Under the pieces are notes generated by a model. It was not told where the DNA came from. It saw nothing but the letters and a program-made list of their open reading frames with translations, and did no database searches. The translations under genes were made by a program, and so were the position numbers. Below, in pieces: positions 1-9,491 of a DNA stretch of 64,000 nt. This DNA is from Thermoguttaceae bacterium (GTDB lineage Bacteria > Planctomycetota > Planctomycetia > Pirellulales > Thermoguttaceae): NCBI GenBank assembly GCA_025060325.1, contig JANXBW010000015.1, positions 1-64,000 on the forward strand, in the 5' to 3' direction. Within the stretch, counting starts at the first letter, position 1. Every line of letters begins with the position of its first letter.

Positions 1-226
1 TTCCCGCCTTTGGCGGAGGCTGGCCCCCTTATTTGCTCCTCCGATTCACTGCCCTGACGAAAAAGGGATCGAGACTGCGCCGTCGCGGTTATGTCCACAG
101 CTAGTTCGTCCGCTCGGCTCCGATTCACTGCCCTGACGAAAAAGGGATCGAGACTATCTTCTTCTTTTCCTTTTAGGCTTGCCCGGAAACGGTTGTCCTC
201 CGATTCACTGCCCTGACGAAAAAGGG
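1..226 (+). CRISPR. CRISPR array, trailer end (3 repeats seen)
   Basis: Two identical 37-nt repeats lie at 39-75 and 118-154. A third copy starting at 198 matches for its first 29 nt and then diverges at 227, as a terminal repeat does. Spacers are 76-117 (42 nt) and 155-197 (43 nt) and share no sequence; bases 1-38 look like the end of a further spacer. The repeat starts CTCCGATTCACTGC and ends GGGATCGAGAC, close to the ...GAAAC/GAGAC end of many type I and III repeats. Because the degenerate copy is on the right, the array most likely reads left to right, with its leader before the window. A T follows both complete copies, so the unit could be 38 nt. No cas gene is present here. Confidence 0.9.
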
Positions 227-1284
227 TTTGGGGAAAAAGGCGTGGGGGCACCCCCGTGGTAATTCGGGAAGCACGCTTTTCTCATAAGACACTGCCCGAG
301 TCGCTTGCGCCGTCCGCTCAAAGCGGGGGTTAAGCCGCGGAAGGTATCACCAGCAAGTCGGTCTTGAGGGGCTCTGTGCCAACTTTGTACGGTTTGGCCT
401 CTTCTGCGATCGGGGTCCGCGGCCAGTAGCTCGTCTGTGCCCGTAAAGTCATGAAGGATGCATTTTCGCGGCGAAGATTTACCAACGGCATGCGGAAAGG
501 GTGGCCGACCGAAGTTGTTGTCTTGAAAAGCGCCCCCGTTGACACAAAGAAGATTAAGCGCGGCGTAGGCTGTCCCCGATGATGCCCGCCCCCAGTACCT
601 TGGCCGTGGTCCCCAGAGCGAAAGCCTTGCCGACATCTCGTCAACAAAAAATCGTTAACGCCATAGGGGAAAGACCGCACGGAGGAGTGCGAGGCCTTGG
701 GCGGGGGCCAAGTGGGTTTTTGGCGATTATCCCCTTAGGGACAAGCTAGCAATTTGCAAGGGCCGATGCGGCCGAAAGCGTGCGCGAGCTTTGGCTTATC
801 CACAGGGGACCTACGGGACGGGCGTCTGGTTGCCAGTGGCTTGGAAGTTGCCTAACGGCTGTCTGGATTGCCCAGGGTTCGGTAGCGGGCTAAAAGCCGT
901 TAAGGGCTTTTCCTTTCTGCGGAGTGCCGGCCACTTCTTGCCAGGGTCCTCCCATAAGGTATTTGCGGTTTGTGCTTGGCCGTGCCCAATGTCTCTGCGG
1001 CCGCCGGGAAGCCCACTTTGTCTGGGCTAAAGGGAGACCCTCGGCAGGTGCCCCTGGGCGTAAGAGCACGGCGGGTGGGAGCTTGGCGTTTGCTTGGTTG
1101 TCACTCGCTTGTGGGCCGGCGCGGAGGTACAATCCATCTCGCAGATAGGCCCTTTTTTTGCTTTAGCGTGACTTTACCTGCCCCAGAAATAGTGTGGACG
1201 AAGGCCTCCGACCCATTTGGTCTTAGTTGCCCTACCCTGCCCCAACTGCACCAACCGCTTGCTTGATCGCTAAGGAGTGACCCC
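227..1284. other. gene-free stretch
   Basis: No convincing gene. Short open frames on both strands overlap each other and show no family signal or ribosome binding site. A perfect 7-bp inverted repeat at 892-911 (AAAAGCC, 6-nt loop, GGCTTTT) has the A-rich/T-rich look of a weak bidirectional terminator. The promoter of the gene starting at 1285 should lie at the right end, but I cannot pick it out. Confidence 0.5.
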
Positions 1285-4200
1285 ATGCTTCGGAGTACTT
1301 GCGCCTGGCGGAAAAGTGCTTGCCGGCTACTGGCCGTGGGAACGTTGTGGGCATGGTTTTTTACTGACCCGGGGGTGCTCCGTGGTTGGTCGGAAAGCGA
1401 AGCGCCCCTTCCCCCTGGTGTGAAGGTGGTGTGGGATGTGGATCGGGCATGGCGGGAAAGCACGCCGACCCGGGAACGGGTGTGTTTAAATGGACTGTGG
1501 CGGTGGCAACCGGCCGAGGTTTTCGCGGACGAGTTGCCTCGGGAGAACTGGGGCTTTTTCAAAGTGCCGGGACCTTGGCCGGGCATTACCGACTACATGC
1601 AAAAGGATTTTCAGCGGGTGATTGCCCATCCGGCATGGGGGAAAATATCGCTCCGGGGAGTGACGGCGGCGTGGTATGAACGGCAGTTCACTGTGCCGGA
1701 AGGGTGGTCGGGGCGGCGAATTTTCCTGAGGATGTCGTATGTCAACTCGCGGGCAATCATCTTTGTTGACGGAAAAAGGGTGGGACAGATCCGTTTTCCG
1801 GCAGGGGAGGTGGAGCTTACCCAGCTTTGCCAGCCCGGGCGCACCTATCGACTTACCATTTTTGTGGAAGCTTTGCCGCTTAAGGAAGTGATGACAAGCT
1901 ACGCCGATACGGCTGCGCCGCGCGAGGTGCGAGGACGAGTGGCTCGGCGAGGGCTATGCGGGGATGTGTTTTTGGAAGGGCGACCGGCTGGGCCGACGTT
2001 GGGGCATCTGCGAGTGGAAACATCGGTGCGACAAGGAGAAGTGACCTTTCATCAACTGGTCGAAAATCTGCCGGCTTCCGGGCGGTTGCGACTGGAAGTA
2101 ACTGTTGCTGCCCAAGGCAGGGAAATAGCCCGATTTGGGAGCCCTTATTTTGCCGCGGGTGATCTTGAGGAGGGCACTTACCGGTGGAGGGTCTCCTGGC
2201 GGCCGGACAAGCTGTGGGATATCCATACGCCGGGTCATCAACTGGAGGCCCAGATGAAGCTTGTTGACGAAAAGGGGCAGGTTGTGGATGTGGGCTATCC
2301 GGTGCGGTTTGGCTTCCGCGAATTTTGGATAGAGGGTCGGGATTTTTACCTGAATGGTACGCGGATTTTCCTGTGCGTTTTGCCGCTGGATAACGCGCAG
2401 ATTGGCGTTTGGCCTGCTAGCTACGAAGCCGCCTGCGAGACCCTGCGGCGACTGAAACGCATTGGGATCAATTTTGTTTACACGCATCATTATGACTGTT
2501 TGCCGGGGAGCCATCTGGCGCTAGAAGAGATCCTGCGGGCAGCGGATGATGTGGGGATGCTGGTGGCGCTAACGCAACCGCACTTTAGCCATTACGACTG
2601 GCGGGATGCGGAAGCGGAAAAGACAAACGGCTATGCGGAGCATGCGCGGTTTTACGTGGAGGTGGCCGGCTCGCATCCGTCGGTGGTGGCCTATGCCACA
2701 AGCCATAACGCCACAGGCTATGCGGAGGACATGAATCCCTTCCTGATGGATGGGCGAAGTGATCCTCGGGAAACATGGGGGCGGAATAATGCCGCACGAG
2801 CCCTGCGGGCGGAAGCGATTATCCGCAAGCTGGATCCGTCCCGGGTTGTTTACCATCATGCCTCGGGGAATTTGTCGGCCTTGCATGCGAGCAACTTTTA
2901 TCCCAATTGGGTACCAATCCAGGAGATGGACGATTGGTTTGGCTTTTGGGCCAGCCAGAGCATCAAACCGATGATGCTGTGTGAGTACGGGGCGCCTTTC
3001 GCCTGGGACTGGACGATGTACCGCGGCTGGTACCAAGGGGCGCGATCGTTTGGCAGTGCGGTGGTGCCGTGGGATTACTCGATGGCCGAGTGGAATGCCC
3101 AATTTCTGGGCGTGGAAGCTTATCAACTAAGCGAGCGGCAGTTGGCCAACATTCGCTGGGAAGCGGAGCAATTCCGCCGAGGCAACCTGTGGTACCGCTG
3201 GGACTATCCCACACCGGTCGGGGACCGTCGCCTGGAAGATATGGACACGGTGCAGGGGATGTACATGAAGTCCAACTGGCGGGCGTTCCGGACGTGGGGC
3301 GTGTCGGCGATATCTCCTTGGGAGCTTTACCGCTTTTGGCGACCGGCGCCATCGGTGGACAGCTCCCCTCAGGAACTGCCCACGGATTGGGACAACCTGC
3401 AGCGACCCGGCTACAGCCCGGACTTTATCCGGGAGCAATTTGAATCGATTGAGCATGCCTTCCGTTGGGAAGATTGGGCGCCCACCCCAGCGGCCGAGGT
3501 GCTCCTTCGGGATAACCAGCCACTGCTTGCTTACCTGGCTGGCGAGCCGGGGGCGTTTACCAGTAAGGCGCACAATTACTATCCGGGGGAGGTAGTGCGT
3601 AAGCAGATCGTTTTCGTCAACAACTCGCGAGAGACGGTGAGCGTCCGGTACCGGTGGGGGGTGACCCTGCCGGGGAATCCGTCCGGGGAAGGCACGTTGA
3701 CAATTCCCACGGGTGAGGTGATCTTTGTGCCCATCGAGGCAAAAATCCCGGAAGATCTGGAACCGGGCCGACGGCTCTTTAGGCTTGAAGGGAGATGGAG
3801 CACCGGGGAAGTGTTGACCGACGAGCTTGCCTTTGATGTGCTGGCTCGGCCACCGGCGGTGACGTTTAGCCGCAGGCTTGCCGTTTACGATCCGGTGGGG
3901 GAAACGGCGGCCATGCTGCGGACATTAGGACTTTCGTTTACGCTTGTGCCGGCGGATGCCACCGAGTGGCCCGAGGCAGATGTGCTGGTCATCGGCAAAA
4001 AGGCCCTTAGTCTGGAGAATCGTCTGCCCAGCTTGGAACGGGTTCGCCAGGGGCTAGACGTGGTGGTTTTCGAACAGACAACGGCGGTGCTGGAACGGCG
4101 GCTTGGTTTTCGCGTGGCAGAATATGGATTGCGACAAGTCTTTGCCTTGGCCACCGATCATCCTGTGCTTGCCGGTCTGCAGGCGGAGCATCTGGCCGAC

Positions 4201-5736
4201 TGGCGGGGCGAAGCGACGCTCCTTCCCCCACGACTGGAATATCGGCTATCGCCCCGCTATGCGGGCAGTCCGGTTGTTGACTGGTGTGGGTTGGAAGTGC
4301 CGCGGCTTTGGCGGTGTGGATGCCGGGGCAATGTGGCCTCGGTCAGTCCGGAAAAGCCTGCCCGGGGTGACTTCCTCCCTATTGTTGACGGAGGCTTTAG
4401 TCTGCAGTATGCCCCACTTCTTGTGTATCGGGAGGGCAAAGGACGAGTGGTCTTTTGTCAACTAGATGTCACCGGGCGGACGGAGAGTGACCCGGCCGCC
4501 CAGTACATCGTCCGGGGACTTTTCCGCTGGCTTGGCCAACCGCAAGGATCATTCACCAGTCGGGAGGTTGTTTATGTTGGGGATCCGTGGGGGTGGCGAC
4601 ATTTGGAGCATGCCGGCTTTGCCTGCCGCCAGTTTACCCCGGAGGCTTTAACCGAGCAGTGTCTGCTTGTGGTTGGTCCTGGGGGAGAGGAAGTGCTTGC
4701 CCCCTACCGCAGCCAGGTCGAAGAGTTTATCCGCCGCGGGGGCGCTTGTGCCACCATTGGTTTACGGAAAGGTCAACTGGCAAAGTTCCTTCCTCTTGAG
4801 GTTACTACGGAGGACCGACAGTTTATCACGGATGTCTTTACGCCGCCGGGAGAAGGGAGTGCTTTTTGTGGCGTGAGCCCGGCTGATGTCCACAATCGGA
4901 CTGCCTCGGCCCTTCCCCTGGTGACGGCAGGGGCGGAAAGGCTTGCCGGCGGGGTTTTGGCGGAAGCAACCCTTGGGGCGGGCCGGGTAGTATTTTTCCA
5001 GCTTGTCCCGTGGGAATTGACCCGAGCTGAGGGCCGACTGGCGACCTTTTCTGTGGATGCGGAAGATGCCTTCCGGGGGAAACAAAGCGCCCTGCTTAGT
5101 GCTGGGACGACCACCCAGTTTGGCATTCAATTTGGGCAGGCGATCAAGTTTTCGCCGGAAATGGGTAAAAAGTATACATTCTCCGCGTGGATCAAGCCGG
5201 TCCGGGACCCGGTGACGGTCCGGCTGGAAGTGGAGCGGGCTGGCTCGCCGTGGGATCGTGCCGTGCGGACTGAGCCGGTGACGCTGCCGGCCGGAAAATG
5301 GTCCGAAGTCCATGCCACCTTCACCTGCGAAAAGCCATACCCGGAGGGTTGGCAAGCTTACGTGGCTTGTTCGCAAGATGGGGCGCTTTTCCGCGTGGAT
5401 GATATGCGGCTCTACTCAGGAGAATATGTCCACGAAGAGTCCACGACGCGGGAAGGCGATGGCCCGGCAGGTAATCTCATCAAAAACGGCAGCTTTGAAG
5501 ATGGGCCGAAGGGATTCTTTTTCCAGCATCGGGACCAATACAATGTCCGCAAGACTTATCGCCGGGTGAGCTACGCCCTTTCGCGCATGCTTGCCAATCT
5601 GGGTGCCCAAGGGCAAACGCCACTTCTTGAGCGCCTGGCCAATCCGCCGCAGCCGGAGGAAAAGCGGTACCTTACTGGCCTTTATGTTGACCAACCGGAG
5701 GAATGGGACGATCCGTACCGATTCTTCCGCTGGTAA
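1285..5736 (+). CDS. exported GH2-like (beta-galactosidase/mannosidase fold) multidomain protein
   Basis: A 1483-residue protein with an N-terminal hydrophobic signal (about residues 11-27). The start is fixed by AAGGAGTGA 6 nt upstream of the ATG. Order: GH2 sugar-binding jelly roll (about 60-200), Ig-like domain (about 205-345), GH2 TIM barrel (about 345-700), an Ig-like segment, two flavodoxin/GATase-like domains of the beta-galactosidase trimerisation type (about 860-1090 and 1095-1250), then a CBM4/9-like sandwich (about 1255-1390). The nucleophile motif MLCEYGA (E567) is present. The usual acid/base Asn-Glu pair reads Asn-Ala (N475-A476 in SHNATGY), so ordinary retaining hydrolysis is doubtful; E481 just after could substitute. 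It probably acts on a complex polysaccharide in the periplasm. Exact specificity cannot be read. It is monocistronic and converges on the RsmE gene. Confidence 0.85.
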   Translation: MLRSTCAWRKSACRLLAVGTLWAWFFTDPGVLRGWSESEAPLPPGVKVVWDVDRAWRESTPTRERVCLNGLWRWQPAEVFADELPRENWGFFKVPGPWPGITDYMQKDFQRVIAHPAWGKISLRGVTAAWYERQFTVPEGWSGRRIFLRMSYVNSRAIIFVDGKRVGQIRFPAGEVELTQLCQPGRTYRLTIFVEALPLKEVMTSYADTAAPREVRGRVARRGLCGDVFLEGRPAGPTLGHLRVETSVRQGEVTFHQLVENLPASGRLRLEVTVAAQGREIARFGSPYFAAGDLEEGTYRWRVSWRPDKLWDIHTPGHQLEAQMKLVDEKGQVVDVGYPVRFGFREFWIEGRDFYLNGTRIFLCVLPLDNAQIGVWPASYEAACETLRRLKRIGINFVYTHHYDCLPGSHLALEEILRAADDVGMLVALTQPHFSHYDWRDAEAEKTNGYAEHARFYVEVAGSHPSVVAYATSHNATGYAEDMNPFLMDGRSDPRETWGRNNAARALRAEAIIRKLDPSRVVYHHASGNLSALHASNFYPNWVPIQEMDDWFGFWASQSIKPMMLCEYGAPFAWDWTMYRGWYQGARSFGSAVVPWDYSMAEWNAQFLGVEAYQLSERQLANIRWEAEQFRRGNLWYRWDYPTPVGDRRLEDMDTVQGMYMKSNWRAFRTWGVSAISPWELYRFWRPAPSVDSSPQELPTDWDNLQRPGYSPDFIREQFESIEHAFRWEDWAPTPAAEVLLRDNQPLLAYLAGEPGAFTSKAHNYYPGEVVRKQIVFVNNSRETVSVRYRWGVTLPGNPSGEGTLTIPTGEVIFVPIEAKIPEDLEPGRRLFRLEGRWSTGEVLTDELAFDVLARPPAVTFSRRLAVYDPVGETAAMLRTLGLSFTLVPADATEWPEADVLVIGKKALSLENRLPSLERVRQGLDVVVFEQTTAVLERRLGFRVAEYGLRQVFALATDHPVLAGLQAEHLADWRGEATLLPPRLEYRLSPRYAGSPVVDWCGLEVPRLWRCGCRGNVASVSPEKPARGDFLPIVDGGFSLQYAPLLVYREGKGRVVFCQLDVTGRTESDPAAQYIVRGLFRWLGQPQGSFTSREVVYVGDPWGWRHLEHAGFACRQFTPEALTEQCLLVVGPGGEEVLAPYRSQVEEFIRRGGACATIGLRKGQLAKFLPLEVTTEDRQFITDVFTPPGEGSAFCGVSPADVHNRTASALPLVTAGAERLAGGVLAEATLGAGRVVFFQLVPWELTRAEGRLATFSVDAEDAFRGKQSALLSAGTTTQFGIQFGQAIKFSPEMGKKYTFSAWIKPVRDPVTVRLEVERAGSPWDRAVRTEPVTLPAGKWSEVHATFTCEKPYPEGWQAYVACSQDGALFRVDDMRLYSGEYVHEESTTREGDGPAGNLIKNGSFEDGPKGFFFQHRDQYNVRKTYRRVSYALSRMLANLGAQGQTPLLERLANPPQPEEKRYLTGLYVDQPEEWDDPYRFFRW

Positions 5737-5844
5737 ACGGTCACGCTGCTTATGGCCCCTTTGCGGGCGTACGTTTGAGGAAGGAAGCGGCTTTGCAGAT
5801 TTGTGGCAAAGGGAGGACACCGGCCGGCGTTGACCAAGGCGGTG

Positions 5845-5863
5845 GCCTTTTCATCAAAAAGGC
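5845..5863. terminator. inverted repeat between convergent genes
   Basis: GCCTTTT at 5845-5851 pairs with AAAAGGC at 5857-5863 across a 5-nt loop. It sits 11 nt past the stop of the minus-strand RsmE gene and about 110 nt past the GH2-like gene. The T and A runs are inside the stem, so it could act weakly on both strands. Only the repeat itself is seen; the function is inferred. Confidence 0.4.
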
Positions 5864-5873
5864 AGCTTGACAT

Positions 5874-6668
5874 TTAAATCAGCCCGGCCAATTTGCCGGC
5901 CACAAGCGAGGCAAGCATCACCGCGGCGGTTTCGACGCGGAGGATTCTCTCCCCGAGCGAAATCACCCGCCAACCGCGGGCAATGGCTAAGGCCACCTCG
6001 GCCGGGCTAAAGCCCCCTTCTGGTCCGACGGCGAACACCACTCCGCTTACAAGCTGGCGAGGGTCGCTGAGGGCCACCTGGCCGGGCTCGAAAGGCCCCT
6101 CGGTAGCCGAAGTGGGCGAGGCCACGTCGGCAGGGGGGACTTCCTTCCGAGCTTCTACCGGATGGGCTAGGATCCGCAGAGGCGGCAAATCGGTTCGTAC
6201 ACAAAACCGGTTCCAGCGCTCGGGTGGGGTAACTTCCATCAGCTTGTTTCGTCCGCATTGTTTACTTGCTTCCACCACGGTGCGGCGCAGGCGATCAAGC
6301 GTCTCCTCGGTAGGCCGCACGACGGACCGATCGGTGATAAGTGGCACAAAACAGGCTACGCCCAGCTCCACCAATTTCTCCACAAGCCAGCGCTGGCGAT
6401 CGCCTTTCGGGAGGGCGGCGGCAATCCACAACGGGGCGGGAAGCTCGCGGCTTACCTCCGCCCAGGAGAGGATACGCAGTTCGGCAAACTGTTTATTTAT
6501 GTGGACAAGCTCGGTGTAGAATTCGCGACCGAGGCCGTCAAACAGGATGACTCTGTCGCCCACCTTGGCCCGCATGACATGGACAAGATGATGCATCTCT
6601 GGGCCGGAAAGACGCACTAGCGAGCCGGTCTCGGCCTGGATCGCGCCACAGTAGAATCGCTCACTCAT
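5874..6668 (-). CDS. rsmE: 16S rRNA (uracil-1498-N3)-methyltransferase RsmE
   Basis: A 264-residue SPOUT methyltransferase that methylates N3 of U1498 in 16S rRNA, using SAM. The N-terminal PUA-like part includes SGPEMHHLVHVMRAKVGD (21-38). The C-terminal knotted SAM site carries GPEGGFSPAE (215-224) and LGERILRVETA (238-248), both diagnostic of the family. A proline- and acid-rich insert at about 170-205 makes it slightly longer than the usual 240-250 residues. No clear Shine-Dalgarno sequence precedes the ATG. It is the last gene of a loose minus-strand series after the carbon-nitrogen hydrolase, with a gap of about 160 nt. Confidence 0.93.
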   Translation of the reverse strand: MSERFYCGAIQAETGSLVRLSGPEMHHLVHVMRAKVGDRVILFDGLGREFYTELVHINKQFAELRILSWAEVSRELPAPLWIAAALPKGDRQRWLVEKLVELGVACFVPLITDRSVVRPTEETLDRLRRTVVEASKQCGRNKLMEVTPPERWNRFCVRTDLPPLRILAHPVEARKEVPPADVASPTSATEGPFEPGQVALSDPRQLVSGVVFAVGPEGGFSPAEVALAIARGWRVISLGERILRVETAAVMLASLVAGKLAGLI

Positions 6669-6831
6669 CGCTAGCCAGGTGGGAACCTGTTACGTGGGTA
6701 ACTTCCGCACCTTCCCGTCTGTGCTCAGTAAAGGGACCAATAGTCCAATCGCAACCGCCCGGAGCGCGTATCTTGCCAGTCGTCGAGGAACGCTGCACGA
6801 TGGAGGCGGTGGCTGCTGCAATCGCCCGGTG

Positions 6832-7695
6832 CTAAGGCCGGAGGTACCGCTGAAGCAGTCCCTGGTATGTGTCAATGCGTCTGTCGCGCAAAAACGGCCA
6901 ATGTGTACGAACCACGTCCACTTTATTAAGGTCGCAGACTACCACTAAGACCTCAGGCCGATCGACGCTTGCTCGGCAGAGAACAACGCCATTTGGGTCA
7001 CACAACAGGCTTGCACCCCAGAATTCAATATTCCCTTCAAGGCCCACGCGATTGACCGCTGCCACGTAAAAGCCGTTAGCGATGGCATGGCTGCGATGCA
7101 TGGTCTCCCAGGCCGACTGCTGAATTTGGCCGAACTCCGCCTTTTCGTGAACAAGCCAACCGATCGCCGTGGGGTAGAAGAGAATCTTTGCCCCGCCTAA
7201 GGCGAAGAGTCGGGCCACCTCCGGGAACCACTGATCCCAGCAGACACCTACGGCTATGTGCGTGCCCATCACCTGAAAAACCGGATAGCCTACATCTCCC
7301 GGCGTAAAATAAAACTTTTCATAGTAGCAGGGGTCATCGGGGATGTGCGTTTTTCGATAAAAACCAAGCAGTTTTCCGCCTTCGCACACCACAGCGGTAT
7401 TGTGGTAAAGCCCGGCATCGCGCCGCTCGAAAATCGAACCGACAGCGGCAATCCCCAGCTCGCCCGATAGTTGACACAGGAGTTGCACAGTCGGCCCGTC
7501 GAGCGGCTCAGCCAAATCAAATTGGCGATGATCCTCACTTTGGCAGGGATAAGGCGTGGCGAAAAGCTCCGGTAAACAAACGATTTGTGCGCCCCGGGCG
7601 ACGGCCTCGCGGATCATTTCCGCAGCCGCTGTTAGATTCTCTTCCTTTTTCGCCGTACACTTAAGCTGGACTAGCCCGATGGAAATTTGACTCAT
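6832..7695 (-). CDS. aguB: carbon-nitrogen hydrolase, probable N-carbamoylputrescine amidase
   Basis: A 287-residue nitrilase-superfamily amidase of full length. The catalytic triad is visible: E43 in CLPELF, K115 in FYRKTHIPD and C152 in GVCWDQWFPE. The FYRKTHIP and VCWDQWFPE contexts match the N-carbamoylputrescine amidase (AguB) branch, which makes putrescine from N-carbamoylputrescine in the agmatine route to polyamines. The usual partner, agmatine deiminase (AguA), is not in the window, so the substrate rests on motif similarity; another omega-amidase or beta-ureidopropionase-like role is possible. Cytosolic, no signal peptide. It is flanked by RsmE downstream and a glycosyltransferase upstream, with gaps that do not suggest an operon. 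Confidence 0.85.
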   Translation of the reverse strand: MSQISIGLVQLKCTAKKEENLTAAAEMIREAVARGAQIVCLPELFATPYPCQSEDHRQFDLAEPLDGPTVQLLCQLSGELGIAAVGSIFERRDAGLYHNTAVVCEGGKLLGFYRKTHIPDDPCYYEKFYFTPGDVGYPVFQVMGTHIAVGVCWDQWFPEVARLFALGGAKILFYPTAIGWLVHEKAEFGQIQQSAWETMHRSHAIANGFYVAAVNRVGLEGNIEFWGASLLCDPNGVVLCRASVDRPEVLVVVCDLNKVDVVRTHWPFLRDRRIDTYQGLLQRYLRP

Positions 7696-8003
7696 AGCAA
7701 TGCTCGGCGTGTGATCAACTCCTCCTACTTGCCGGATGATCCGGCCACAAGGGAACTATCGTCAACAAATGCCAGGATTGGTTTTGGGCTGCCGACATTG
7801 CGATTGTACCTCCTGCAGCGCCTAGAGGTAAGCACCCTGCCGTCATCCACGGCCTTGCCCGCAACCGAGTCGGAGGCCAATACGAAACCGGCTAGACAGG
7901 GCGAAACTGGCTACCTAGCCCGGTCGGTAAGTGGCCCGTGCGGTCGGCGCGAATTTGCGGCCTTTACGCTGGCTGAGATTTTCGCCGGCCAAGGACAGGA
8001 GCA
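7696..8003. other. gene-free stretch
   Basis: About 300 nt between the glycosyltransferase stop and the amidase start. I see no reading frame with family signal, no hairpin with a T tract and no clear promoter. Confidence 0.4.
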
Positions 8004-9191
8004 TTACGCTTCCTGAGTGCTTTGTGCGAGAACCTCGGCCAGGAGTTGGTCCCAGGCGGTGAGCACTCGAGGCAAGTCGAAGCGTTTGGCGGAGCGGACG
8101 GCTTCAGCCGCCAAGTTTCGCCTCAGCTCTTCGTCAACAATGAGTTGCTCGACTGCTTTTCGCAAAGCGGGGACATCACCGGGCGGTACCAAGAGGCCGT
8201 CTACACCAGCTGTGATAATCTCCCCCGGACCGGGCCGACAGGCCGAGGCCACCACCGGCAGACCACAGGCCATCGCCTCGACCACAGCAATTCCGAAACC
8301 TTCGTGCCGCGAAGGCAGGGCGAAGATATCCGCCCGCTTCAAGCGAGGATAAGGCGGATCCTCTGGCCCGGGGAGAAGCATCCGATCGGCCATCCCCAAA
8401 TTTTCTGCCAGTTGACAAAGGCGTTGCCGGCCGGTTCCTTCACCAAGGATGACCAATCCCCAGTCCTGGTAGCGCGTAAACAGGGGACCAACGGCCTGAA
8501 GCAAAAGGTCGAAGCCCTTTTCGCCCTCCAATCGGCCCATGGAAATTATTGCATGCGGCCACGGAAAGCCATCGGGGCAGGGCGCCGTGTGATCGATCTC
8601 CTCTACGGGCACGCCGTTGGGGATCACGCGACGCTTTGCGCGGGGAAGAAAACCAAAATAGCTGTCAACACCCGGACTAACTGACACCACCTTGGTGGCC
8701 AGGGGGTAAACGATTCGCCGGGCTAGCCGCCAGATCCCTACCGTGGGCAAGACTCGAGGGTTGCTATGCTCGGTGACAATAACCGGAGTCCGGCGGCCGA
8801 GATTAGCAAGGACAGAAAGCACGTTGGTCTCGGCCAAGAACGAGATAATCACATCGGGACGAAGCCGGTCGAAAACTTGACGGAGGAATTTCAGCCGACG
8901 GAAGTTGGCCCCGACCTTTTCGCCAAGCGAGCAAGTCGGACCGGCCACACCCAGACCCACCCAGTGGGCAGCCAGGGGAAGTTGGTAAAAAGACCGGCCC
9001 TTAGGTGCTAGGGTAATCACGCTAAGGCGAAACCCACAGCCAGCCCAGTGTTGGGCCAGTCTAACTAGCACCCGCTCCGCCCCACCTGGGCCTAGCTCGG
9101 GAATTACCAAAGAAAGATGCCAGGAAGGGCGAAGTCGGCCCGGGGGACCTAAGCTACTGCGGGATTTACCCCAGGCTGGCCGTGCCGTCAT
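8004..9191 (-). CDS. glycosyltransferase family 4
   Basis: A 395-residue GT4-type (GT-B fold) glycosyltransferase. GPGGAERVL (34-42) is the donor-side glycine loop of the N-terminal Rossmann domain. The C-terminal nucleotide-sugar domain has ISMGRLEGEKGFDLLLQA and then SRHEGFGIAVVEAMACGLPV, which contains the E-x7-E retaining signature. Members use nucleotide sugars to build lipopolysaccharide, capsule or glycolipids. Acceptor and donor cannot be told from sequence and no other cell-surface sugar gene is adjacent. About 22 residues precede the fold; no later start codon fits, so the upstream ATG is kept. Cytosolic or membrane-associated. Confidence 0.88.
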   Translation of the reverse strand: MTARPAWGKSRSSLGPPGRLRPSWHLSLVIPELGPGGAERVLVRLAQHWAGCGFRLSVITLAPKGRSFYQLPLAAHWVGLGVAGPTCSLGEKVGANFRRLKFLRQVFDRLRPDVIISFLAETNVLSVLANLGRRTPVIVTEHSNPRVLPTVGIWRLARRIVYPLATKVVSVSPGVDSYFGFLPRAKRRVIPNGVPVEEIDHTAPCPDGFPWPHAIISMGRLEGEKGFDLLLQAVGPLFTRYQDWGLVILGEGTGRQRLCQLAENLGMADRMLLPGPEDPPYPRLKRADIFALPSRHEGFGIAVVEAMACGLPVVASACRPGPGEIITAGVDGLLVPPGDVPALRKAVEQLIVDEELRRNLAAEAVRSAKRFDLPRVLTAWDQLLAEVLAQSTQEA

Positions 9192-9491
9192 CTACCAGTT
9201 CACCCGGGAAGTTGCTTTCCTGCGAATGGCCAAAGCCAGTTCTGTGCTGACGACCGGAAAGGATAACTCTGACACGCTTACCCGGTCGGCACCGACAGGT
9301 TCGGTTGGCAAAACCCATTGGGCCGTTAACCGCGCCCTTGAGATCGCCCGACCTTTTGACCTGAAAGCCAAACCCACTTTTGCCCTACCGCGATCGTTTG
9401 GGCCAGGGTTTTTCCGGCCGGTTCCCGGAAGGCCAAACATCCCTACGCGATGAGCGAAGGCGGGCTACCCGAGCGCCGCACCGACTTTCGT
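9192..9491. other. gene-free stretch
   Basis: About 300 nt between the alkaline phosphatase stop and the glycosyltransferase start. Short open frames overlap on both strands without any recognisable product. No terminator-like hairpin found. Confidence 0.4.

Noticed and set aside
205-680. Overlapping minus-strand open frames beside the CRISPR array, considered as remnants of an adjacent gene
   Set aside because: No conserved motif, overlapping frames disagree, and one begins in the terminal CRISPR repeat.
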